From NCBI GenBank assembly GCA_030039095.1, contig JASHQP010000046.1, positions 1-21,618 of the forward strand: 21,618 bases of DNA, written 5' to 3'. The notes below the pieces were generated by a model. It saw nothing but the letters and a program-made list of their open reading frames with translations. It was not told where the DNA came from and made no database searches. The translations under genes were made by a program, and so were the position numbers. Shown piece by piece: positions 15,653 to 21,618 of this stretch; within the stretch, counting starts at the first letter, position 1, and every line of letters begins with the position of its first letter. The stretch is from Streptosporangiaceae bacterium (GTDB taxonomy: Bacteria; Actinomycetota; Actinomycetes; Streptosporangiales; Streptosporangiaceae).

Positions 15653-17362
15653 ATGAGCGGCTCGATCACCACGCCGGCCGCGGCCCGTGAGCTGCCGACC
15701 CAGCCGGTGCGGCCGAGCCGCGTCGGCATCGGCGAGGTGGCTGCCATCGGCGCGCTGATCGCCGTGGCAGGCCTGCTCGAGTTTCTCCTTCGCCATCTCC
15801 TCACCCGGCCGTTCTGGGGCGACGAGGGCTGGCGCGCCTACGACATCGCGCTGGGCACCGGATTCCTGCATCAGCTCAATATCTCCGGTGCCCCGCTGGC
15901 CCCCGGCTGGCTCGCCATCGAGGACGGCGCCCATGCACTGTTCGGCAGCACAGAGTCCGGGCTGCGGCTGCCCATGTTCCTCGCCCTGCCCGGCGTGGGA
16001 ATCGCAACGTACCTGCTTGCCCGGCGCTGGGTCGGCGCCTGGGTCAGCGCCGCGGCTGCCATGCTGCTCACGGTCAACGGCTGGGTGGTCAACGACGCAC
16101 TCCAGCTGAAGTCCTACACCTACGAAGCGCTCTTCTCCATCGCGGCGGTCGGCCTGTACCTGCTCACACGGCGTGTGGGCCGGCATCCGGCCGTGCTGCT
16201 CGGGCTGTACGCCGCACTCGGTCTCACGTGCGTGTTCTCCCTGCCAAACGTGTTCGTGGTCGGCCCGCTGCTGGCGCTGGACCTGGCCGTGTCGATCCGC
16301 GCCCGGCGGCAGCTCCCGGTCCGCGTCGCCGGGGAGGCGGTCGCCGCCGGCCTTACGCTCGGTAACTATGCGCTGTTTATCCGTCCGCAGTCAGGTGTAG
16401 CGAACACCGCGTTCTGGGCCCAGGAATACGCGCCGCACCGCCTGGATGCCTTCGCCCGTTTCACCGTCCACGGCGTGGCGTCGTTCTTCCCTGGCATGGT
16501 GACCGGGGTAGCGGGAGTCACGGACGCGACTCCCGCCTACGCTCTCCCAGCCCCGGCGCACGGGTTGCTTGCCGTCGTTCTCGCGGTGCTGCTGATCGCC
16601 GGGATCGCCGCGGCCGTTCGCGAGGCCGCCGGGCGGTCTCTCGTGGTGGCGGCGGGTGGTGCGGTGCTGCTGGAGCTCATCGCGTCGGTGGCGCATCGAT
16701 GGCCGTTCGGCATGCAGCGCGTCAGTGTGTTCCTGCTGCCGCTGCTGTACATCCTGATGGCCATCGGGGCCGTCCGGCTGGCCCGCCTGGCCGCCGGGCA
16801 TGTTCCCGGCCGCCTGGTCTGGTGGCGGTACGCGGCGCTCGGCATCGGTGCGGTTGTGCTGGCCGCGGCCGGCGCCGCCGCTGGGGTCGCCACCTCCCGC
16901 GCCCTCGCGCAGACCATCCAGCTCCAGTACCAGCCGGCCCCGGGTTCGGGTTACCGGGCGGCCGCGGCGCGGGCGCGCACGCTCGCAACGCCGGGCGACA
17001 TGGCCGTGATCGAGTCTGGCGAACCCTGGTACGGCGACGCGTGGCTGTACTACATGGACAGCTACCGTGGCTACCCCGCCAGGGTTGCGGCAGGCACGGC
17101 GATACCCGCGGCCGACACGATCTCGGTCGCGTACGTAACCCCGGCAGCTGTCGATGCGTTCCTCCGTGCGCAACCGCACAGCCCGGCGGTGTTCCTGCTG
17201 GAGCTCACCGGAGGCGATGCTGCGCACAGAGATTCGCTGCGGACCCTCCGCCGGCTCGGCTACTGCCCGGCCCGCGCGTTCAGCTATGCGGACACCGGAC
17301 GGCTCACGATGCTGACGCGGAGCGCATGCGCCGGCGGCCGGGCTGCCGTGGGCGGACGGTGA
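15653..17362 (+). CDS. GT-C-like membrane glycosyltransferase with an FWGDEGW loop
   Basis: This is a 569-residue polytopic protein with about eleven helices. The first helix (about 28-48) is followed by FWGDEGWRAYDIALGTG (54-70), the acidic first loop of GT39/PMT-like transferases. PLAPGWLAIEDGAHALFG (81-98) comes next and corresponds to the P-P-x-x-x-x-L-F-G stretch of the same family. NDALQLKSYTYEALFS (147-162) matches NDLKQYTADACLSLL of the protein at 11019-12665. After about residue 435 both have an Ala/Arg-rich segment leading to PGD, so they look like paralogs. The C-terminus is extracytoplasmic and contains PWYGDAWLYYMDSYRGYPAR (about 458-477) and two late cysteines. The ATG is chosen for its TAGGAT box 8 nt upstream. 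Sugar transfer to a surface glycan or protein is inferred. Confidence 0.87.
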   Translation: MSGSITTPAAARELPTQPVRPSRVGIGEVAAIGALIAVAGLLEFLLRHLLTRPFWGDEGWRAYDIALGTGFLHQLNISGAPLAPGWLAIEDGAHALFGSTESGLRLPMFLALPGVGIATYLLARRWVGAWVSAAAAMLLTVNGWVVNDALQLKSYTYEALFSIAAVGLYLLTRRVGRHPAVLLGLYAALGLTCVFSLPNVFVVGPLLALDLAVSIRARRQLPVRVAGEAVAAGLTLGNYALFIRPQSGVANTAFWAQEYAPHRLDAFARFTVHGVASFFPGMVTGVAGVTDATPAYALPAPAHGLLAVVLAVLLIAGIAAAVREAAGRSLVVAAGGAVLLELIASVAHRWPFGMQRVSVFLLPLLYILMAIGAVRLARLAAGHVPGRLVWWRYAALGIGAVVLAAAGAAAGVATSRALAQTIQLQYQPAPGSGYRAAAARARTLATPGDMAVIESGEPWYGDAWLYYMDSYRGYPARVAAGTAIPAADTISVAYVTPAAVDAFLRAQPHSPAVFLLELTGGDAAHRDSLRTLRRLGYCPARAFSYADTGRLTMLTRSACAGGRAAVGGR

Positions 17363-17364
17363 AT

Positions 17365-17391
17365 CCCGGCCGCTTATCGCCAAAGGCCGGG
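17365..17391 (+). terminator. Hairpin after the GT-C gene
   Basis: CCCGGCC (17365-17371) and GGCCGGG (17385-17391) form a perfect 7-bp stem with a 13-nt loop, starting 3 bp after the stop codon. An overlapping alternative hairpin, AGGCC/GGCCT (17384-17398), is followed by CTTCC. It is a candidate terminator between converging genes. Confidence 0.4.
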
Positions 17392-17401
17392 CTGGCCTCT
17401 T

Positions 17402-17451
17402 CCATGGGCCGGGCCTCCCGCGGCGTCCATGGGCAGGGCTTACCGCGGCGT
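17402..17451. repeat. Two tandem 25-bp imperfect repeats in a convergent gap
   Basis: Copy 1 is 17402-17426 and copy 2 is 17427-17451; they match at 22 of 25 positions. Each copy begins CCATGGGC and ends CCGCGGCGT. The pair fills most of the gap between the converging GT-C genes and ends on the last base of the minus-strand gene's stop codon. Confidence 0.75.
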
Positions 17452-18692
17452 CATGGCTGGCGGAGCGCCGGGGCTGGGGCGATGTGCCTGCGCCTGTGGT
17501 GCAGCGGACCGGTTGCGCCGTCCGACCGCAGCTCAGACCAGGGCATGCTGGCGACCCCTGCGATGATCACCGCAACCGAACACGCCTCCAGCACGGCACC
17601 GGGACCGGAAGCGGCAATCTCGTGGCGCGGAAGGGCGTACAGGTAAAAGACGGCGGTATACGCGCTGGCCAGGAGCAGATAGACGTATCCGGCAGGCCGG
17701 CGGGACGCGTACAGCAGGGCGGCGGGCCAGAGCAGGTACTGAGCGCCGAACCCGGCCGTGACCGCGAGGAAGGCCAGCAGCACGGCCACGGTGAGATCGG
17801 GCCCGGAGCACCGGCGGAACACGAGCACCACGGCCACGAGCGTTACCGCCGTGATCAGCGTGCCGACGTGCTGGAGGGCGTCGACGTGCGGCCCGGCGAA
17901 CCCGAGACCGGCGATGTGCAGGTACCTGAGGATGCCTGTCCAGCCCCACGCTCCCAGCAACGACCGGTAGCCGAGTATCGTCGCGACGTCACGCCGGATG
18001 CTGGCATGCAGCAGCAGCGGGCCCGACACCAGCAGCGCAGCGAGCACCGCGACCGCGCCAAGGGCCGTCTGCCACCAGCGGCCACGCGGGATATCGCGAA
18101 ACACGCCAGGCGCGAACAGCAGCGGCCAGCTCTTGCTCGCCACCGCCAGCCCGAGCACAATCCCGGCCCACAAAGCATGTTGCCGCCTGGCCAGCAGCAG
18201 GGCCGACAGCCCGAGCATGATCGCGATGGGCTCGATCTGCCCGTGCCAGGCCGACACGAGGAAGGCCAGCGGGCTCAGGGCGTAGAGGAGCCGGGCATTG
18301 TCTCGCGCCGGTGGCCGGGCAAAGAACCCGACGAGGCCGATCGTGACGACGTCGCAGGCGACCGGCAGCAGTTTTGAGGCAATCTGCCAGTGCCATCCGA
18401 GTTTGAGCTCGAAAGCCAGCAGGTAGGCGGAAAGCGGCAGGAAGTTCCACTGGTATTTGGGGAGCGTCGTGAGCGGATCCTGGCGGCGCAGCACGGCTTG
18501 GGCAACGTGCCTGAATACCGTCGCCACGTCGATGGGCGTGTGCCCCTTCGCCAGGTACACGACGAGGAGCCGCAGGGCGAGCCCGATCCCCAGGCTGACC
18601 ACCAGGGGCGGCGACCAGCCTTGCCACAGCACCAGCGCCGAGGCGCAGGCGCAGGCCACGACCAGAAGCGCGGTAATCGCCGTCGCGGACAT
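17451..18692 (-). CDS. GT87-like GT-C mannosyltransferase-type membrane protein
   Basis: This is a 413-residue polytopic protein with about ten helices. The first extracytoplasmic loop has GHTPIDVATVFRHVAQAVL (50-68) and DPLTTLPKYQWNFLPLSAYL (72-91): an aspartate near the start (D55), then the Y-x-W/F-P-L element of GT87 (DUF2029, PimE/AftC-like) and PIG-M-like enzymes. WHGQIEPI (149-156) and VASKSWPLLFAP (184-195) are strong markers of the same group, which transfers mannose or arabinose from a polyprenyl-phosphate donor. GFGAQYLLWPAALL, around residue 320, is another family element. The C-terminal tail is basic with a run of His and Arg and should be cytoplasmic. The gene lies 15 bp after a GT2 gene on the same strand, the most plausible source of its donor. 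The sugar is not determined. Confidence 0.86.
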   Translation of the reverse strand: MSATAITALLVVACACASALVLWQGWSPPLVVSLGIGLALRLLVVYLAKGHTPIDVATVFRHVAQAVLRRQDPLTTLPKYQWNFLPLSAYLLAFELKLGWHWQIASKLLPVACDVVTIGLVGFFARPPARDNARLLYALSPLAFLVSAWHGQIEPIAIMLGLSALLLARRQHALWAGIVLGLAVASKSWPLLFAPGVFRDIPRGRWWQTALGAVAVLAALLVSGPLLLHASIRRDVATILGYRSLLGAWGWTGILRYLHIAGLGFAGPHVDALQHVGTLITAVTLVAVVLVFRRCSGPDLTVAVLLAFLAVTAGFGAQYLLWPAALLYASRRPAGYVYLLLASAYTAVFYLYALPRHEIAASGPGAVLEACSVAVIIAGVASMPWSELRSDGATGPLHHRRRHIAPAPALRQP

Positions 18693-18707
18693 GAGCCCGG
18701 CAATCGG

Positions 18708-19403
18708 TCAGCTGTGACGCGGAGCGAACCGCTCCCGAAGCAGGATCCACAGCGCTTCGGTGCCGTCCCGCCAGGTGAGCTTCTTCCCGGCTTCGCGGCT
18801 GCGCGCCTTGTAGCTGATCGGAACCTCGTAGGGCCGGAAGCCGCGCCGCAGCAGCTTCCCGGTGACCTCGGCCTCCATGCCAAAACCGGTCTCGCGGATA
18901 TTCAGCGTGCGGTACAGCGCGGCCGGCATCAGCTTGAAGCAGGTCTCGAGATCGCTGATATAGCAGTTGAACAGCACGTTTGCAAAGGTCGTCACGCCTT
19001 TGTTGCCCAGTACGTAGGCGTAGGAGTAAGCGTTGTGACTGCCGAATGTCCTGTTCCCGTACACGACCTCCGCCTGCCCAGCGAGCACGGGCGCGAGCAG
19101 CGAGGGGATCTCGGCGGGCGAGTACTCCAGGTCGGCGTCGCACATGATCACGTAGTCGCCACGGGCGGCGGCCGCCGCAGTGCGGATCGCGGCGCCCTTG
19201 CCCCGGTTGCGTTCGTGCAGGTGGATGCTCATGCGCGGATCGCCGGCAAAGGACGGGTACAGCTCCCTCGTTCCGTCCGTGCTGCCGTCATCGACGATGA
19301 CGAGCTCGAACTCGCAGGGGAAGTTGACGTTGAGCACGTCCTTGATCGCGGAGGCTAAGGTCGCGCGCTCGTTATATACGGGCATAAGGATCGACAGTTT
19401 CAC
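18708..19403 (-). CDS. GT2 glycosyltransferase, DPM1-like
   Basis: This is a soluble 231-residue enzyme. The GTG at 19403 is chosen because a TAGGCT box ends 8 nt before it and the first GT2 strand then starts at residue 2; the frame extends to a TTG at 19412, but that codon overlaps the box. Motifs are LSILMPVYNERATL (3-16), LVIVDDGSTDGT (34-45), RNRGKGAAIRTA (65-76), the metal site CDADLEYSP (88-96), DLETCFKLMP (151-160), GFGMEAEVTGKLLRRG (173-188) and EVPISYKARSREAGKKLTW (193-211). This order is typical of bacterial dolichyl-phosphate-mannose-synthase-like enzymes that work without their own membrane helices. The likely product is polyprenyl-phosphate hexose. The GT87-like gene starts 15 bp downstream and is the likely user of that product. 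Confidence 0.9.
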   Translation of the reverse strand: MKLSILMPVYNERATLASAIKDVLNVNFPCEFELVIVDDGSTDGTRELYPSFAGDPRMSIHLHERNRGKGAAIRTAAAAARGDYVIMCDADLEYSPAEIPSLLAPVLAGQAEVVYGNRTFGSHNAYSYAYVLGNKGVTTFANVLFNCYISDLETCFKLMPAALYRTLNIRETGFGMEAEVTGKLLRRGFRPYEVPISYKARSREAGKKLTWRDGTEALWILLRERFAPRHS

Positions 19404-19411
19404 GACGGGCA

Positions 19412-19417
19412 AGCCTA
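19412..19417 (-). promoter_or_regulatory. Leaderless promoter -10 box for the GT2/GT87-like pair
   Basis: On the minus strand TAGGCT fits TANNNT and ends 8 nt before the GTG at 19403. The same hexamer stands before the plus-strand start at 21554. Confidence 0.55.
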
Positions 19418-19444
19418 CGGGAATCTGTACAAATAAGGATTCAA

Positions 19445-19457
19445 GGAATGAAGTATT
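19445..19457. repeat. Shared 13-base element, copy 2, in an AT-rich island
   Basis: GGAATGAAGTATT matches the element at 13632-13644 at 11 of 13 positions. It lies 41 nt upstream of the GT2 start at 19403, inside a low-GC island (19421-19470 is 15/50 G+C). Both copies precede minus-strand GT2 genes in the same orientation. The rest of the gap 19404-19540 holds no gene that I can support. Confidence 0.4.
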
Positions 19458-19506
19458 ACTATTTCATGGAGAAGGGTTGCCCCGGGCATGACGAAACGGT
19501 GTGCGA

Positions 19507-19537
19507 GCCAGCGGCATCGCAGAGATGAAATGCTGGC
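19507..19537 (-). terminator. Hairpin after the GT4-methyltransferase gene
   Basis: GCCAGC (19507-19512) and GCTGGC (19532-19537) form a 6-bp stem just beyond the stop of the minus-strand fusion gene. An alternative fold pairs GCCA/TGGC and GCAT/ATGC with a 3-nt bulge. No T-tract follows in the direction of transcription. Confidence 0.35.
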
Positions 19538-19540
19538 CCT

Positions 19541-21460
19541 TCAGCCCCCGTAATCAGCCAGGCGGGCACGGACGACGAGCCCGGTGCCGCTGCCAGGGAA
19601 GGCCCGCTGCATCGCCCGGAACGGGACGGTCCCCCATCGTGTGGCCAGCCCGCGCACGCTGGTCGTCGGCTGCAGCTGCCTGCCGGATCCCGCCGTGCGC
19701 TCGGCGAAGGTCTGGTCTTCCGCCGGGGTCAGCCGGCGCCGGCCGATCAGGTTGCGGCCCGCCTCGAGCGCGTAGCCGAGCGGGAAGCCGTAGTAGCGCA
19801 CCTTGATCTCGCCGAAACCGCAACTGGCCAGCAGGTCCGTGATCGCCTCGGGGTCGTAGCGGCGGAAGTGGCCGACGAGCTCGTCCCATGGGCCGAACCT
19901 TCGCTGGTCCGCCGGGACCGACAGCAGCAGCCAGCCGCCGGGGCGCAGCCGGCCGGCCCAGTCTTTGACCGCTGCCGCGTCGTCCTCGATGTGCTCCAGC
20001 ACCTCGAAGGCGCAAACCAGATCAAACCGCTCGGCGCCGAGCGCTTCGACCGCGACGTTGCGGACCTCGCCGGAACTCACCGCGGCGACCCGGCGCTCGG
20101 CCACGGCCCAGGACGTCTTGTCCGGCTCGACGCCCACGTAGCGGTAGCGGCGCGCCAGCCGTGCTCCGAAGGCCCCCTGGCCGCAGCCGATCTCCAGCAC
20201 GTCGGCGATGCCGCTGGGCGGAAGCATCCGCTGCACCACGTCATAGCGCAGCCAGGCGTTCGGCGCCAGTGGGGCCACCGCGTCAACGTCGGCCGCCGGC
20301 CGCGCGGCCGGTGTGCTCGGGACCACGCCGGGCTCCTCTTCCTGCAGACCGGGCGGCCCTCCGGGCGCAAGCTTCGCGACCAGTGGGGCCACGATCTGGC
20401 CTGGCGCGAATCGCTGCCGGGCCAGCGTGTGTGCCTGGTGGCGCAGCCGGTCCAGGCCAGCGCGATCATCTGCCAGCCGCAGCAGCGCCGCGGCCAGCGC
20501 CCCGGGATCGCCCGGCGGCACCAGCAGGGCCGCGTCGCCGAGGGCGCGACGCTGCGGCGCCGTGTCGGACGTCACGATCGCGCACCCCGCGGCGGCGCCC
20601 TGGAACACCTTGTTCGGCACCACCCGCAGCGCCTTGTCCCCGGTGCCGAAGATGCCGAGGCAGACGTCATGCCCGGCTACCAGGGCGGGAAGGTCGGCCG
20701 CGGGCACCCAGTCCAGCCAGCGGACTGCCGGGTTGGCCGCGGCGGCGGCCCGGGCCCGCGCCGCGTCCTGTCCGGCGCCGACCATCGTAACCTCGATCCC
20801 CGCCCCGGCGATCTTGCTCAGCGCCGCGCCAACGACCGGGGTGCCCTGCAGCGGGGTGTAGAGGCCGTAGAAAATCACGCGCAGCGGCCCCGGTGGGCCG
20901 CCGGGGGATGGTGTGACGGCCGGCGCTGCGGCCTCGTACCACGCCGCGGGCGCGCCCACCGGGATCACGACGGCCCGCGACCGGTACCGCGGCGGCAGCG
21001 CGGCCAGGTGCTCGTCGGTGTCCACCACGACGATGTCGGCGGCGCGCAGCGCCGCGGAGTCGATCAGCCGCAGCACGATCTGGCGCGGGCCGCCGTCCAG
21101 TCGCCGGTCTCGCGCGGTGTCGCTGGCCCCGACCAGGTGGTCGAGGACCACCGGCACCCGGCGGAACAGCATCCTCGCCAGGTGGACGTCGAAATGTCCG
21201 AGATAACCGACTACCACAACGTCGGGAGCGGGCATCCGCCGGGCGGCGGCGGCCAGCGTCGTCCAGCGCTGGGCGAGCCGGGCCAGCAGCGCGGGAGCCC
21301 GCCACGGATGGGCCAGCATGTCCACCCTGGCCGCGGTGTCCAGGCCCAGCGGCGCGTTGCACTCGGCCACGTCCGCCCCGCCTGCCCGCAGGCCCTCGGC
21401 GATCGTGGCGACCCTCGGATGCGTCGAGGTGTCATAGGTGCCGAACAGGAGAACACGCAT
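19541..21460 (-). CDS. Fusion of a GT4-like glycosyltransferase and a SAM methyltransferase
   Basis: This is a 639-residue soluble protein with two enzymes in one chain. Residues 1 to about 365 have the GT-B fold: VLLFGTYDTSTHPRV (3-17), VVLDHLVGASDT (104-115), VIFYGLYTPLQGTPVV (195-210), TMVGAGQD (225-232) and VPNKVFQGAAAGCAIVTSD (281-299). In GT4 enzymes that last segment holds the donor-binding acidic residue; here it reads NKVFQG, so the usual Glu is absent and the donor may differ. A Pro/Ala/Glu linker (about 366-400) joins a class I methyltransferase: VLEIGCGQGAFG (421-432), FEVLEHIEDD (485-494), LRPGG (505-509) and ELVGHFRRY (527-535). It resembles the free methyltransferase at 2442-3137. 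ATG at 21460 is preferred over one eight codons upstream because of the TACCGT box. It probably adds and methylates a sugar on the same acceptor, which is inference. Confidence 0.87.
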   Translation of the reverse strand: MRVLLFGTYDTSTHPRVATIAEGLRAGGADVAECNAPLGLDTAARVDMLAHPWRAPALLARLAQRWTTLAAAARRMPAPDVVVVGYLGHFDVHLARMLFRRVPVVLDHLVGASDTARDRRLDGGPRQIVLRLIDSAALRAADIVVVDTDEHLAALPPRYRSRAVVIPVGAPAAWYEAAAPAVTPSPGGPPGPLRVIFYGLYTPLQGTPVVGAALSKIAGAGIEVTMVGAGQDAARARAAAAANPAVRWLDWVPAADLPALVAGHDVCLGIFGTGDKALRVVPNKVFQGAAAGCAIVTSDTAPQRRALGDAALLVPPGDPGALAAALLRLADDRAGLDRLRHQAHTLARQRFAPGQIVAPLVAKLAPGGPPGLQEEEPGVVPSTPAARPAADVDAVAPLAPNAWLRYDVVQRMLPPSGIADVLEIGCGQGAFGARLARRYRYVGVEPDKTSWAVAERRVAAVSSGEVRNVAVEALGAERFDLVCAFEVLEHIEDDAAAVKDWAGRLRPGGWLLLSVPADQRRFGPWDELVGHFRRYDPEAITDLLASCGFGEIKVRYYGFPLGYALEAGRNLIGRRRLTPAEDQTFAERTAGSGRQLQPTTSVRGLATRWGTVPFRAMQRAFPGSGTGLVVRARLADYGG

Positions 21461-21469
21461 AATGTGTGT

Positions 21470-21475
21470 ACGGTA
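21470..21475 (-). promoter_or_regulatory. Promoter -10 box for the GT4-methyltransferase fusion
   Basis: On the minus strand TACCGT fits TANNNT and ends 9 nt before the ATG at 21460. This gives a leaderless or nearly leaderless transcript and argues against the upstream ATG at 21484. Confidence 0.45.
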
Positions 21476-21540
21476 CCGGTCCATGTCCCCGGGTGGCCCG
21501 CGGGATCGGGATCGCCGGGCCGGGGATACGGCGGAACGTC

Positions 21541-21546
21541 TAGGCT
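21541..21546 (+). promoter_or_regulatory. Leaderless promoter -10 box at the right edge
   Basis: TAGGCT fits TANNNT and ends 7 nt before the ATG at 21554. It points away from the fusion gene, so the 93 bp between 21461 and 21553 form a second divergent promoter region. Confidence 0.5.
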
Positions 21547-21553
21547 GTGCCGT

Positions 21554-21618
21554 ATGTCTGACCGCCCCGCCGCGCCGCCGGCGGACCCTGCCGTGGCCGA
21601 CGGGCCCGGTCAGGGCAG
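21554..21618 (+). CDS. Start of an unidentified gene, 3' partial
   Basis: The ATG follows a TAGGCT box by 7 nt and opens a frame that runs to the window edge. The 21 visible residues begin MSDRPAAPPADPAVADGPGQ, a disordered Pro/Ala/Asp-rich stretch. Several membrane glycosyltransferases in this window begin with similar disordered segments before the first helix, so another one is possible, but nothing visible identifies the product. The frame has G or C at nearly all third positions, as expected of a real gene here. Confidence 0.5.
   Translation, partial: MSDRPAAPPADPAVADGPGQG

Noticed and set aside
16391..17383. A long minus-strand frame opposite the GT-C gene at 15653
   Set aside because: It is an antisense shadow rich in Arg, Gly and His, lacking membrane helices or motifs, under a clear plus-strand membrane-protein gene.
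1..21618. tRNA genes, insertion sequences, attachment sites, CRISPR arrays and riboswitches
   Set aside because: I looked for these and found none; the only repeats are the 25-bp tandem pair, a 10-bp direct repeat at 3139/3176 and the shared 13-base element. No transposase or integrase motif appears in any frame.

Overview
The window is about 21.6 kb of very GC-rich DNA. Nearly every third codon position is G or C, GTG and TTG starts are common, and several genes carry a TANNNT box 7-9 nt in front of their start codon, which is the signature of leaderless transcripts. This points to a high-GC actinomycete; the sequence does not let me name a genus. I see no tRNA, rRNA, insertion sequence, phage gene or CRISPR array.

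The whole window is one glycan-assembly locus. It holds eight large polytopic membrane proteins that look like GT-C glycosyltransferases (one is a DUF2079 protein, one is GT87-like). It also holds four GT2 enzymes of the polyprenyl-phosphate-sugar synthase (DPM1/GtrB) type, one free SAM methyltransferase, and one protein that fuses a GT4-like glycosyltransferase to a second methyltransferase. By family logic, the GT2 enzymes charge a polyprenyl phosphate with a hexose on the cytoplasmic face. The GT-C proteins then use the flipped lipid-linked sugar on the outer face. The GT4 and methyltransferase modules would build or cap glycans in the cytoplasm. No ligase, polymerase, flippase or precursor-synthesis gene is visible, so the final product (lipoglycan, wall polysaccharide or glycoprotein) cannot be named.

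Layout, left to right. (1) 1-12665, all plus strand: a GT-C protein cut by the window edge; a possible 21-codon leader ORF; a methyltransferase; a GtrB-like GT2 stop/start-coupled to a GT-C protein; a DUF2079 protein overlapping a GT-C protein, which overlaps a second GT2; then another GT-C protein. (2) 12727-13575, minus: a soluble GT2, divergent from (3) 13695-17362, plus: two GT-C proteins in tandem. The 119-bp divergent gap is AT-rich and carries a promoter box in each direction. (4) 19403-17451, minus: a GT2 followed 15 bp later by a GT87-like GT-C protein. (5) 21460-19541, minus: the GT4-methyltransferase fusion. (6) 21554 to the right edge, plus: the first 21 codons of a new gene with its own leaderless promoter.

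The recurring theme is adjacency of one GT2 with one GT-C protein: overlapping twice, 15 bp apart once, divergent once. This suggests matched donor-synthase/transferase modules. Several starts were set by the TANNNT boxes and are shorter than the longest open frame (13575, 19403, 21460, with an alternative at 10057). Substrates, linkages and the final product are inference.
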